A DNA stretch of 64,000 bases from Aselliscus stoliczkanus (GCA_033961575.1 CM066737.1:97182709-97246708), one strand, 5' to 3'; positions 1 through 12,684 are shown, counted from the first letter of the stretch. The notes: generated by a model not told the origin, from the letters alone. A program made the numbers and translations.

Positions 1-66
1 CTTGCTCAGAGCTCAGCTCGCACTCTTGAGCAAGCTCCTAACCAACTGAGCCACTCGACCAGCCCA
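1..66 (-). mobile_element. tRNA-derived SINE (VES-like), cut by the window edge
   Basis: Read on the minus strand it starts GGCTGGTCGAGTGGCTCAGT followed by a GTTAGGAGC stretch, a tRNA-like A-box head as in bat VES SINEs. The rest lies outside the window. Confidence 0.65.
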
Positions 67-1274
67 AGTCATGTGGTTTTAAAAGATAAAACTTAAAAGT
101 TGACCCTCTAACAAATTTAAATAATATTAATAAAAGAGATTGTAAAAAAGATGGAAAGTTGGAAACTTTTTTTACAAAGTTCCATATAAATGCATATAAA
201 AATATATACCAAAAATCACCTATAGAAATACAGATAGTGTTAATTTTTACTTATTCTTCCCTATATTGTATAAATATTCAATAATGGGCATGTATTGCTT
301 TTTTAAGCTAAAACACAATTATTTTAAAGCTATTTTCCTGAAAAAAAAAACCAGTATTGTAGTCACATGTTTAAGTATATATTCTAAACTGAAAACCTAA
401 GATTATGCAGACATCTGTCCTTAAAACAGATGTTTGCCCAACTGCCTCCTCACTGTCTAAAACGCAGCCAAGTGGTACCCAAAGTGATGTCAATCTTAGA
501 GACAGACATCTGGGCTGATGCAGAGTTGTGGGGCTATTACCTTGCTCATATGTGATTAGAATAGAACAGAGCGAGGAAGGTTGGATTAAACAGGTAAAAG
601 AAAGTTTTAGGACATAGATTTAGAAAGCCATTTCACATTGTTGGAAATGTGAAAGGATGGGGTAAAAAGGATCGTTTTTCTCCAAGGTAGCCCATGCTAA
701 CTTGAGCCTCCTTAGATGCGAAGATAAAGAATAAGCGACTATACCTCCATATGCTCCCTGAATACAGATCTGTCAGTCATAAAGCAGAGAACTAAATCTT
801 CCAGGTAAGAGCAGGCCACCATAGCTCAGCTACTGCACAAATGGCTCCCGCAAATTTAGGACCTCCCAAGACATCAATTCAGAAGAGAAAATCTGGAATA
901 AGGTTTTATGCTGACAAGCACAAGACTTTGCATATAGTCTTCAGTAATTTGATCACTAAGACTCCAGGAAACACCAGCAGCATATGCAATGTCTACTTAA
1001 GCTAAATTCTCCACAATGTGTTCAAGGTCTATGCAGTTTAATCATCCTTATAACTTGGATATTAGTGAGGAAACTGGGAAATGAATATGTGCAGATGACA
1101 AAACCTGAAGAAAATATTTAGTGCATTAAATCCTTTCAAAGGTGAATACTCCCCGTGTCTTAATATCAGATATTTGTAATTCATGTTTTTCAAAACACCT
1201 TATATTAGAGCAAATTTTAATTGTAAAACTGTACAATGTGTGATTCTTTGCTATAGGGGGGAAGTGAGGGCAAA
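67..1274. other. No recognised feature
   Basis: AT-rich non-coding DNA. Open frames are short and none resembles a known protein; no clear repeat was identified. Confidence 0.5.
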
Positions 1275-1745
1275 AATGGCTTGTATGAGTTAGCTACCAC
1301 TGTGTAAGAAAGCATCCCAAAAACTCAGTGACTTAAAGCAATAAGCTTTTATATTATTGCTCATAAAACGACAGGTAACCTGAGTGGTTCCTTGGGCATC
1401 AGATGAGCTCCTGCATGGGTCTGCTGTCAGATGTGGGTTGGATTAGTAGCTCTGGTCATCTTGGCTAGGCATTCTCACATATTTTGAGGTTGGCTGACTT
1501 TGGCTGGTCTAGGGTGGCTTTAAATAGGAAAGATGAAGTCTCCTCAGTGTGTTCTCTCATCTTCCAGCAAGGTACACCAAGTTGTTCTCATGGTGGCTGA
1601 GCTCTGAGAATGGAAGGACACAAAGCCTCTAGGCTCAGAAATGGCACATCGACACTTCTACCACATTCTATTGGCGAAAGCACATCATAAGGCCAGCCCA
1701 TATTCAAGGGGGCATGAAAATAGGCTCCACCTTTTGATAAGAGGA
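1275..1745 (+). repeat. Ancient mammalian interspersed repeat (LTR-like)
   Basis: The segment from the 'gttagctaccactgtgtaa' part to the 'cacattctattgg' and 'aggccagcccatattcaa' part matches a common ancient mammalian repeat that I remember but cannot name with certainty. It is diverged and non-coding. Confidence 0.45.
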
Positions 1746-2606
1746 ACTCTGAAGACACACTGAAAAGGTGTATATATAGGAAGAGGTGAAGAACTGAGGA
1801 AAGTTTTGAAATCAGTCTCCAAAATACATAAACCAAACAGAAAATCCAAGTCAAATATTAGGAAAAAGTTAAAACACAGCAAACAATGGTCAATTAAGCA
1901 GTCCTTCTCTTTCCTATTGTTTGATGACATGTGAATAAAAAAATACTAAATTTCATTCAGCAGAGGAAAAGGAGTTCTGTATCCCCACTTCATCCCAGTC
2001 CAATCTATATCACATGTTTACCTAGATCTGAGCTTGAAAAATGCTTAAAATATAACTGAGTTCTTCCTATTGGAAATGAAATCTATCTATTGACTATTTT
2101 GTCAAAGAAAAAAATTTATTATTTTGTTCAGCATAGTGTTGCTGGCACTGTTATGAGATGTGCCAAATTCTGACATTTTTCAGAATGATTCAGATTAAAC
2201 TTTGCCATGAAAATTCTAATACCTGAGGCTTTTTTTTTTCTGAGTTATCCATTTAATTACCCACTTCTTCCCCATCCTTTGTTTTTGTAGACAGAATTCA
2301 AGCAGATTGCATTTTCCCATCTGTGGTTCGTGAGCCATTTGAAAATCAAGAATAGTTGGATCCAGAGTTAATAATAAAAATATTTAACAAACAGTATGGC
2401 ATGGGCACTAACCAATCAGAACATAGCCTGGCACTGGATTCTGCTATGCTGTGAGTCTCACCCCTACCTCCCACTTGGAAGAAGGGATGAAAGATGCTTC
2501 CCCTTTACCTCTCACGAGAGACCCACTTCAATGAGACCACTGAGAGGGCTAAATATGTGCTTTCTGGAGCATTAGTGACACTCCAGACTACTGTCTGGAT
2601 ACTACT
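1746..2606. other. No recognised feature
   Basis: Low-complexity AT-rich DNA with short spurious open frames only. Confidence 0.5.
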
Positions 2607-2775
2607 ATGTTTCCCTGAAAATAAGACCTAACCAGAAAATAATAAGCCCCAGCATGATTTTTCAGGATGCTTGTAATATAAGCCCTACCCCAAATATAAG
2701 CCCCAGTTAAGATCGTCAGCCAGACATGGCTGTTTGAATAAATGTAGATTTTATCGACGGTCTGAGGGTCCAAGA
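2607..2775 (+). mobile_element. Non-autonomous DNA transposon fragment
   Basis: It opens with 'tatgtttccctgaaaataag' and continues with repeated 'ataagcccc'-type words, a signature I associate with short non-autonomous DNA transposons in bats and other mammals. The right end is not clear, so the boundary is approximate. Confidence 0.35.
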
Positions 2776-4558
2776 AAAGGCTGGCTGACTAGAATAGACA
2801 GAGCGAGGAAAGGATGGTAGGTGATGAGTTTGGAAAATTCACCAGGAGACTCATCCTATACAGGCATGAAAAAGGAATTGGACCTGAAGTACAATGCAAA
2901 ATCATTTCAGGGACGATTTCCATTCTCAAATGATTCCCTTGATTGCTGTACAAAGAAAGGATGGTAGACAGGCAGCTGCTTCCAAAGCGCCTAGGATACT
3001 TACTGAAAGGGCAGGTTACTAAGCCTTGCCCATACCCCCCAAACCTACTGAATCCGAAGCTTGTGGGAAGAAGGAGGCAAAGAACTCTTGTTTTTAGCTG
3101 ACTCTCTCATTCTGTCAGAATCAGGCATACCACCCTATATTACACCGTAACCATCTTAGGAGCACCCACAAAAGAACTTAGCTCACTATCAGACTTATGT
3201 TGTCCATGAAATGTGCATGTTTTTTATCTTGCTTCTTTGCTTTAACCACATTTCATCCATCATTAGCAACGGTGCAGGACTTTCTGGTTCAAATTGTTTT
3301 CGTTCCAACTTTTACTTGGCCTTGATTTTACTATTTATTCTACATTCACTATCCCTTTCCCTGACACTTATTTTTATTTCTTATAACTACTACTTTTTAG
3401 TATTTATGCATCCATTTTATAACTTTTAAGGATTAAAATGCCACTTCAGCAGTTTTCAGAGTAATATAATGCACTGTACATACATTGAATTTAGACTTAT
3501 GTCCATTATAGCTTCAAAGACTTTCCTGATATAAGGCAGGGTTTGCATTATTTTTTTAAAGAATCAATAATAGTAAGTTTGTTAACTCTATTTACCACAG
3601 CCATTCAAACAATAACTGAATGAGTTGACTCCCAATGCCGTTTAAATATTTTGTCTACTACAACATATTCATCTGATCAGCTTTACTGCATAACATATTT
3701 CCTAAACCTGACTGAAAATAAATCATTTCTAAAACTCTACCTTTTTAACCTATTAAATGTTATCATGATACTGATTCTTTCATCCAATATAATGTCTAAG
3801 GTTTCATACCTCATTCAACCTCACTGAATTTCAATAAAAACAGGAGAGGTCTTCATAGATAGTTGAGAAGAATTAAAGTGAATTTGACCATTTTCTCATT
3901 ACAGGAAATAAAGAATGATAATGTACCTTAACAGTAATATTTTAATAGCTCCTAAACTTGGACAAAAAAAGAGAATCAAGTTTGTACCAGTCCAAGTACC
4001 TACAATAATACGATAGAAGCATTTACCATCATTTCACACTCTATGCTTCTATTAACAAGGCTTTCTCACCAGAAATATTGCATTAACACTGGACTCTCAA
4101 ATTGCTAGGTGTGAAAAATCACTTACTTAAAAAAAAGTGTATTAGTTATTTCAGGCTGGTCAAGGTTAAAATGGCCATTTATATTATTTCTAACTTCAGC
4201 TCTAAGCTTAGACATGTGTTGGCATTTGATCAGCCAAAATAAGAATGTGGTTTGCCTGTAACCAACAGGATAAAATGGTAAATTGGTAATCAGTTCATCC
4301 TTTGCCAAAAAGAAATATGCTCTAAATGCGTACACTATAAACTATCTAATGAATTTATCCACATACTACACATTTCATATTTATATTATATACCATTTAG
4401 GGGAGGAAAAACTTCACCAGGGTTTATTCAAATTATATATAATATCCTAAGAATGTCAGTTCATACAATATGAATTCTGTATAAAGTATAAGTGGTCATT
4501 TTAGCAGGAATATAACAAGTCCCTACAATGCAAAAGCTGATTCTAAAGTCTACATATA
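2776..4558. other. No recognised feature
   Basis: AT-rich non-coding DNA. The 70-72-codon open frames in it have no recognisable domain. Confidence 0.5.
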
Positions 4559-4681
4559 GGGCCGGCTGAGTGGCGCGGTGGGTAAGTGCTGGCTTGGGAA
4601 GCCAGCGGCCCCGGTTCGGTCCCACATATGAGGGCCAGTGACACTGCCCTCAAAAAATAAATAAATAAATAAATAAATAAA
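4559..4681 (+). mobile_element. tRNA-derived SINE, young copy
   Basis: It has a head GGCCGGCTGAGTGGC (A-box-like), a perfect 6-bp stem GCTGGC/GCCAGC around the loop TTGGGAA, a B-box-like GGTTCGGTCCC, a short unique body and an (AAAT)n tail. Possible diverged target duplications flank it (aaagtctacata before, aaagactactta after). Confidence 0.85.
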
Positions 4682-5129
4682 GACTACTTATAAAGCAGTG
4701 AAATTTATATTGTTTAGTCATTACTTCCCTTCAACACCAAATTATCTAGTAGTCTTCACTGCTAACTTCATGCTAAAATGTTCCAAGTTTAGAATCCTTT
4801 ACCAATAAAAGAGATAAGAAAGAATAAGCAGTTTCTTGTATTTCAGGTGAGAGGAAAAACATTTATCACACAATAATGAAATCCAAACAAATGCAAGTTT
4901 ATGACTATAAAAATATCTATCATTAATACATTATTCAAATTTCTCCATGGCACTTAAATTGTATTTAAAACCCAATAAGCAAGAAACCATAAGAAAAGGA
5001 CCAAACTCTATCATGAAATGGGGAATTACAATAATCTATTCAGCCCTAAATATTTAGTTTAAGACAATGAGCATAGTAGCACACACTTCATCTAAATGAC
5101 CTCATTTAAACACTGCTATAATATAATGT
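4682..5129. other. No recognised feature
   Basis: AT-rich DNA between a SINE and the region downstream of the ZNF645 pseudogene. Nothing identifiable. Confidence 0.5.
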
Positions 5130-5975
5130 TACTTAAGACTAATAAGTATGGTGCATTATGTGTATTCTGAAAAACATTCTGAAAAACGAAGTACTAACAG
5201 GTACTGTAACAGCATCCCCACCAGCTTGGAGCCTACAGAGTCACTTTGGCCATATCCTTCCAAATGATTTAGTAATGCCTTTTCACATTACAAACATAAA
5301 GCTATCACAGTACTAGAATACCAATGTATTTTGGTGCTTCTGGGGCTGCCTAAAAATGAAAAGGCATCCAAGTGAAATACACTATATACTTATATACCTC
5401 AAAATTTCAGTACCTAAAATGTAATAATTCTGTATCACTGAGCTGTCTGTTGTACAGTATAGTCTAGATTTTTATTTCTAGGCTTTTTATTGTACTTCGG
5501 GAAATTAGTGGTAAAACATGGTTTTAAAAAAACAGTATGTGACTTTACTTAAATTCACATAAAAATAGCATTTTTACAACCATATTGAAACTTAATCCTT
5601 TTACACAAGTTAACAAAATATATCACACAAAAAAAAACCTAAATAAAAACAATACTTTTGAAAATGGAACAAGGCAAATTTATTTCAGGAACTCATATTA
5701 CAAAAGGTCACCTCTGGGTCAATTTACCACACTAAGGGCACAAAGTTGTTAAAATACAGCTATGCTCAATGGAGCCATTTATCCACACTACAGTAAAGAA
5801 CCTGAAATAAATCCTAAAATCAAGGATTAAAACCATTTTAAGAGACACGATACTAAGTGTTTTATAGCTGTCTCTGTAAGAAGTGCTTTTCCTTCCTAAA
5901 GCAGTCCAAGTTTAATTAAAAGGTTGACTATATTTAAGGTTCTTTTCCTTATCAGCTCTTCAGTTCAAAATACTA
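5130..5975 (-). other. AT-rich stretch, possibly the retrogene's 3'UTR-derived tail
   Basis: The sequence directly downstream of the ZNF645 pseudogene is AT-rich, has no recognised repeat and holds AATAAA-type hexamers on the minus strand. It could descend from the CBLL1 3'UTR. This is inferred from position only. Confidence 0.25.
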
Positions 5976-7432
5976 TTATCCTTGTTACTATGGCCTGTGT
6001 CGTGTCTGATCTGAATGATGTGGTCCAGGAAGTGGGATCGAGGAAGGTGGACCTTACATTGGTGGAGGGGATAAAAGTCCCTTTGATATAGGCCATACAC
6101 CAGGATTTGTATCATCTGGTTGTGTAAATGGAGAGCTCAGAGTGTATTGCTCGTTAGTGAACTAGGGTAAAAAGGATTGATTGCTAAAAGGGAATTCACT
6201 TACAGGTGGACCAGCATTTTGAGACAGAGGAGACCCTGAAGGAGGATTAATATAAGGTGGCGGCACCTGGCCAATACCATATTCGGGAGGAGGGGGAAAG
6301 TTATTCGTAATGGATAAGAAGTTATGGGTGGAGGTGGCACTTGACTACAAACTATGTGAGGAATACCTGAATCCTAGAGAGAATATGACATTGGACTGCT
6401 CAATGGTGGCAGAAGAGATGGGGGTGGTGCATGGTGCTCTGGAGGCGTAACCCGAGACAAGTGCAAGACCACTGGCTGACTTTGACATTCAAGGTGATGG
6501 TGAGCGGGTGCTGGAGCAGGAAGTGATGGTTGTTTAGCACCAGAATTTGAATCATCCAGAAGAAGGACGATTATTAATTTGCTATATTCTCTTGTTGGAA
6601 TACTAATCGTTTCCTGATGGACTGCAGGAGATGGGAATGGAGACATTTCTGCTAAAGAAGCACAAAGGTCCTCATGTGGCTGTTTACAGTGCTTGTGTGG
6701 CCCATGCTGCACAGGAGGGAGGGACATCATGGTGTGCTGCTCCAGTAGAATATGGCTCATGTGGTCCTTGTCTAGCAGCATGGAAGGGATTTCAGTTGTT
6801 GGTAAGGCAATACAGGGAACGTGTGGTGCACGGGTAACAAATTTTTCAGTTCTTATGATAGTGGTTGATATGAGCTTGTAAGTTTCTTTGAGACAAATAT
6901 GTTCTCTTGCTTCCTTGGACAGTGCGACACATGGAGACAGAACCCCAGGTGTGCTCCTCAGTTGGTGCAGCGCAGGAATACTACAGCCTGAACATATCTT
7001 ATCTCCATTCATTTGTTTGTTTGTTTGTTTCATATAAATTAGCACCATCATAGCAAAAAGCATGGTTGTACAGAATCATTCACCCATAGATTTTAACAGG
7101 CAAATCACATTTGTCACAGAACTGAACTGGTGAGTCATCCTTTGCAACTATGATGTTTATCTTAAAGTCTTCCCAAAGGCATTACGAATTTTTTTCTTTT
7201 TTCTCAACAGTTCACCTCTTTTATAGTCATACCGTCCTTCTTCATTATCTTCAAATTCTTTGTCACCAGCAGGCATCCCATTTATATTCCTTGGAGTGTG
7301 AGACACAGATCTGCCTTTGTTCACCTGCTTGAAAATGAGCTTTAAAGGAATTCGGCTTTGAACATCAAGGCCACCCAAAGATCTGGAACCCTCAGCGCCT
7401 GGTAACCTATTATCAGTGTCTGTGGGAGCCAT
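5976..7432 (-). pseudogene. ZNF645: ZNF645 pseudogene (CBLL1/HAKAI-derived retrogene)
   Basis: CBLL1 (HAKAI) is a RING-type E3 ubiquitin ligase. ZNF645 is its intronless X-linked, testis-expressed derivative. An intronless minus-strand match runs from an ATG at 7432 (early SLGGLDV, then RIPLKLI) through a ruined RING region to a Pro/His-rich tail (HHMS-like, QPHEDL, DDSNSGA, APAHHH, QPVV) and a C-terminus LPGPHHSDQTRHRP followed by two stops. Defects: a stop near 7157, a frame change between 7160 and 7139, a stop and second frame change near 7080-7060, and a stop at 6376-6374. RING ligands are lost: the PC before KH is LY and FCYDC is FCYDG. The same strand and the roughly 25 kb spacing downstream of PHEX match human ZNF645, so orthology is more likely than a fresh CBLL1 retrocopy. 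No poly-A tail or target duplication was found. Confidence 0.85.
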
Positions 7433-7789
7433 GTTGGCATACCTTTATCAAGCCCAGGAGGCAGGGTTGAGATCAGGTCCCTCTTCAACCCGTGTAGCTT
7501 TAACCACCAAAGGCTTCCTTATGCTTTCCTGCCCTATCCCACTACTCAGGTGGGCAAGCCAGACATAATCAGAGTTTGGACCAGAGTTTCAGTAGTGTGG
7601 AAGCTGCTAAGAGATCTTCATGTGCCTTTACTGGAAAAAGTGACTGATGGGAATGGGGAAAGGCAGCACAGCACCAGCCAAAAGAATAAGTTCCTAGCAG
7701 GCCCCATAGAGCACTGCCTTCTGATGCTGCCTTGTTTAATTTGTCCCATTGCCGTTTTGTAAACTGCCTTAAATCCCTTGATGGTACAT

Positions 7790-7791
<2 letters not shown>

Positions 7792-7830
<39 letters not shown>

Positions 7831-7831
7831 C
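7792..7831. repeat. (AC)n microsatellite
   Basis: About 20 CA units with one CG interruption, 12 bp before a mariner copy. It creates false Cys-Val open frames on the minus strand. Confidence 0.95.
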
Positions 7832-7843
7832 AGGAATGTGTAT

Positions 7844-8409
7844 GAGGTAGAAAAATTAAATTAGTGAACACATCCTAGAAAAAGTGCTACATACCTCATT
7901 GCTGAATATCACTATGGTCACCTTCGAAATACTCCCCTTAGGAAGCTATGCACTGATGCCAGTGCCTAGTCCACCCTTCAAAGCAATTTTGGAACTCTTT
8001 TTCTGGAATGGCCATCTGAGCTGTCATCATATTTCCCTTGATGTCCTGAATGTCATCAAAATGTCTTCCTTTCAATATTTCCTTGATCTTCGGATCAAGA
8101 AAGAAGTCATTGGGGACCAGATCAGGTTAGTAGGGAGGGTGTTCCAATACAGTTATTTGTTTCCTGGCTAAAAACTCCTTCACAGACAGTGCCATGTGAG
8201 CTAGTACATTGTTGTGATGCAAGAGCCATGAATTGTTGGCAAAAAGGTCAGGTCGTCTAATTTTTTCATGCAGCCTTTTCAGCACTTCCAAATGGTAAAA
8301 TTGGTTAACTGTTTGTCCAGTTGGTACAAATTCATAATGAATAATCCCTCTGATATCATAAAAGGTTAGCGACATCATTGCAACAAGTTCGAGAAATTAA
8401 TTGTCAGAC
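7844..8409 (-). mobile_element. Internally deleted mariner-family transposon, copy A
   Basis: On the minus strand it keeps the C-terminal part of a Tc1/mariner transposase (FYDIRGIIHYEFVPTGQTVN, a HHNN motif, ALSVKEFL, EHPPY). The N-terminal half is missing: the left terminal repeat joins straight to the segment that starts SLTFYDIRG. The second catalytic Asp, normally in HHDN, is Asn. Frameshifts are present. The termini resemble those of copy B at 24075-24638, and the length is almost identical (566 versus 564 bp). Confidence 0.85.
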
Positions 8410-11281
8410 CTTATATATGTATACACACACCTTTAAGATCTTGTCATGATACAATGCATTTAAAATCATCTTTGTCTGGAGGAAGGGAACACTGTATTTA
8501 TCTTATCAAAAAAGAATCATGTAAAAAGTAAGTACATGGTAATTTCACAGGTCTAGACGTTTGCTGTCCTTGCTTAAAGAATAAGTATGGGTATTTACAC
8601 TGAATTTCCCCAGGTCTTACCTTCCTGCAAATAGAAACTGGGCCACAAAAATAGCAACAAACCATATTGATTTACCTGGCTCCACCTCCACCCATAATTG
8701 TGTCTCCTCTACACTTCAGGGGGGTCTCTCCTGAATGTGCAGGCATTCACCCTTTTGGCTTTATCAACTGTCAAGTCTCCCCAAAAAACACCAAAAAAAA
8801 AAACATTGATCAAAGAAAAGTTTTTTAGACTTCCTGCAGTACAGGAGACAAGTATGTTAACAGTCTAAATAGCGACTCAGAAGAAGGATAGCAGGGCAGG
8901 CTATCAGGGAGTGGGCTGAGGGATTTGGGGCAGGTCCTGCAAGGTGAATTGAGCAGATTTTATAACTTGACAGCTACAGATTGGTAGGCACAAGGAGGTG
9001 AGAATACTGAAGTGAGTATTAATGGGAAACATTCTTGTGAAGTAAACTCTTTTAGTTGGCTCAAAATTTTATCTTTCAGGGAAAGGCATTTCCAGAAACA
9101 GTTAAGTTTGCCTATTCGCAGAATTGTTTAACATAGAAAACAGAAAACTATTTCATCCCATTTTTATTTTGCATGGTGACAGAAAATTATGTTGGTTTCC
9201 TTTTCTCTGGTGTGACTTATTGGGCTTTTGATGCTTGGATACACCAATGGTGGAAACGCAATAATGCCCAGATGTAAACAAAGGCGCCACTACCCACCAA
9301 TGCCTAAAGTCACCGCTGCCTGAGCAAAGAAACAATACTCACTGGAGATACTACGTCCAAGATCAATGGACTTTCTTGCCCTTTTTTCTTCCACTATTAC
9401 ATGGGCTAAAAACCACTTCAGACATAACATTTCTCAGTGTGTTAAAGAGATTTTTGTGAAATCACCCTTTCAGTTTTTACTAGCTCCTAATCATTACCCC
9501 CCTGGGAAAAACTCAGGCAGTGCAAGCTCATGGCAGCTGGTTGAATGTTGAACATACAATGCTACTCACTTTAGCCACCCTCCCCTAGTTCTTGAGCCTC
9601 TTCTGTATTTCTATAATGCTACCCTCTCTGGATTCCTTCACTCTCAGGAGGAAACTTGATCTCTCATGCAAATCAGGTCCTCATGGGCCCTTCCCATGGA
9701 GTCTCCAGACACACCTTGCAGCCTAAACTCTAAGGCCAACAGGCTTCATTCTCTCAAACCAGGCCTCCCTTTACATGTTGATTTAAATTTAGATAATTTG
9801 AAATTTTGTTGGCCTAAAAAACGCTGTATTTTTTAAGAAGTCAAAGAGGTTCTTACAAAAGTATGGATGTTCTGCCCCTATTATAAACAGCAAACTAGAA
9901 TTCTGAGCAATAACTAAAATATGGCATTAAGACATATGCAAATGTTCCTGTTTTGCAATGACAATTACTTGTTTGCTAGGCGTTTTATGAGAATTCATTA
10001 TTTTTTAAGTGAAGTACATGTAATTCAAAGACCATGAATACAAAGGGAAATATAATGTCCATAACCTATTTTCTTTCCTTTCCTGGAACCAGTGCTTCTC
10101 TGTCTAAACTGAGACATTTCTTATATGACAGAGTGTTGACCCTGAGTGAAAAAAAAACAACAGCTGTCTTTCCTAAGTGGCTAAATTTGCTTTGGTTGCT
10201 CATTGAGTCTACTTCAAATTATTTTGGAAAAAATATCTTAGTTCAGCTTTTGAGTCATAAAAGTGGGCTGTACTACAGACAAGCAATGTTAACTTCCAGT
10301 TTAGACACCCACACTCGGGAGCTGCTCTGTTTTAGCACTTCCAATGGGTCTGCCTGGAGTATTTGCTTGTTTATAGCTGAGAAGTCTGACCTGAAAGCAC
10401 TTAATAAATATTACTTGGTGAACTTGTTGATAAAATAAAGGATATTGACCTTCCATTTTCCCCATCAGATTTAAGAAGCTGTCTTGCTACAATTGAAAAG
10501 CGGACTTTACACATTGATACTTATTTAGTGCCTTTACGCAAAATTTAAGTCAGATTCCATTCGTCCACCTCCTTTAGGGCATAGAGACTCTGTCCTTCAA
10601 TCTCATTGCCCTTACAAGTTGTTAGACTTACATTCAATAGACAAAAGATTCAGTGTCTGGCAGCCTGTAAGAGTGACTGGATATAAAAAGGTTTGGGTTT
10701 GGAGGTTTAAAAGAAATTGGACTTTTTGAAATGGCCTGGATTCATGGAGGTTTGTTAGAATTCAGCTTTGCCTCAAAAAAATATCTAAATGAGGTTGGCA
10801 ATGAAGAATTATGGACTGCACAACAAAGGAGTATCAACGTGCACAATTACTGCTAGGAAACAGGTTGAGACATCTCCGTTTAAGCCACGCTGCCATCTGG
10901 CCCAGAAGCAGTCATTCCACCGGAGTGACACCAAAGGTCGGCAGCAGTAAGAGCCGTATGTCCCACTGCCAGGCTCCTGAATTTTATTTGTTTAAAGGAA
11001 TCTGATATGTCTTTCCTCTGGCTCCAGTGGACTTTAAATTCACATAATCAACATATCACTGCCAAAGACTTAGTAATGGCTCAGGCAGTTTAAAGGTGAG
11101 TGGAGAATAATCATACTCCCAAGCCAGATGCCTTCAGTTCTGCAAAGAAATAAAAAGTCCATCTTGGGTCCAAAAATTACGGCAAATTGCCCTGTGTGAA
11201 AAAGACTTTGGCTCTCCTCCCAAATGTGCTAGTAGCTATATTTTTTTGTCCATGGATGGCTGGCCCTTTGCAAAAGTTTAG
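8410..11281. other. Intergenic DNA, no recognised feature
   Basis: Mixed-composition DNA with no repeat I can name. A 134-codon frame at 10034-10438 has no domain, no splice context and no recognisable similarity, and is probably chance. Confidence 0.45.
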
Positions 11282-12684
11282 AGCAGTGTTTCTCAAAATG
11301 TGGTCCACATACCCCTAGGGATCCCCCAAGGCCTTTTCAGAGAGTCCTTGAAGTCAAAACTATTTCCATAATAATACTAAGGTGTTATTTGCCTTCTCCA
11401 CCATTTGACATTTGCAATGATGGTGCAAAAGCTATGGTGGGCAACACTGCTGACATCTTAGCACAAAGCAAGATAGTGGTACCAAACTATACTAGTAATC
11501 ACTATAGTTTTACTGTCACACAGTAAAAAAATAATGCCAGTTTCGCTTATGAATGTCTTTGATGAAGTGCTAAAACTTATTTTCTTAAATCTAAAACCTT
11601 GAGTACACATCTTTTTCATATTTTGTGTGACAATATGGAACACATAAAGCACTTTTGTTGCATACCAAAGTACAATGGCTGTCTCAAGGAAAAGCATTTA
11701 TTCCACCATTTGAGTTGGAAGATGAACTGTCTGCTTGTTTTGTAGAACACTATTTTCACTTGAGAGAGCAAGTGACAAACTATGGCTATTCAATCTTGAG
11801 TATTTGGCAGACATTTTCTCAAAAATGAACAAAGTTAGTCCATCATTTCAAGGAAAACTGACAGTATTTGTTGCCAATTGTAAAATTCAAGCTTTTGAAT
11901 GAAGATTAGAATTTTGAATATCTTTTATCTGCCACCACGATCCTGACAGATTCCCAGTACTAAAGAGTTATCTGATGAGATCAGTCATGAAAAATAATGA
12001 ACATAATTTTTTGAAATTGTATGATGAATTGTGTCAATATTTAGTTCTGCATAACTCAGTGAACCAGTTCCAAATAACCAGTAGTTGATGTTACAAAATC
12101 ATGAATGATTAAAAGACCCATTTAAAAAAATCAAGACAACAATGAATTTTAGTGTAATAGAGTATGAAAACTTCATGGATATGTTTCCGATTCCGTATTG
12201 CAACTAACCTTTAAGAAACTACTGCTCGTTGAGTTTTGGTTTTGTTTCAAAGAGGAATATCCATAATTATCTGAAAAGCTATCCAAATACGCCTCCCTTT
12301 CCCAAAAAATCTGTATAAACCTGGATTTTCTTCCTTTATTTTACCAAAACCAAGCATCATAAAAGACTGGCTGCAGAAGCAGATATGACAATCCAGCTGT
12401 CTTCTATTAAACTAGACATTGAAGAGATTTACAAAAATTTAAAACGATGCTCCTCTTCTCACTATTTTTTTTTCTTTTGGGAAAATAAATTTTTCATAAA
12501 AATGTGCCATTTATGTTAATGTGTAGTGGTTTATTATTGTTATTTTTAAAGGAAATATTAAAGAAATATTTTTAAAGTTTCTTGACAGATATTCTCCACG
12601 TGAACAAAAGCTCTTTGGGGTCCTCCTATAATATTTAAGAGGGTAGAGGAATCCTGAGAGTCAAATATTTGAGAACTGCTGCTC
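11282..12684 (+). mobile_element. hAT (Charlie-like) DNA transposon relic
   Basis: The termini are inverted repeats: CAGTGTTTCTCAAA at the left and TTTGAGAACTGCTG at the right, the classic hAT form. The 1.4-kb interior has the look of a decayed transposase gene but no open frame above about 80 codons. It predates the young SINEs. Confidence 0.7.

Noticed and set aside
4559..4640. A true tRNA gene
   Set aside because: The tRNA-like head runs into SINE body and an (AAAT)n tail, with no acceptor stem pairing.
6631..6881. Plus-strand frames with Cys-rich text
   Set aside because: They are antisense to the ZNF645 pseudogene.
7569..7871. Minus-strand frames with Cys-Val runs (also 31194-31472 and 62671-62970)
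   Set aside because: They are translations of CA/GT microsatellites.
8127..8378. Transposase frame as a live or domesticated gene
   Set aside because: It covers only part of the catalytic domain, has Asn for a catalytic Asp, and the copy is flanked by mariner-like termini.
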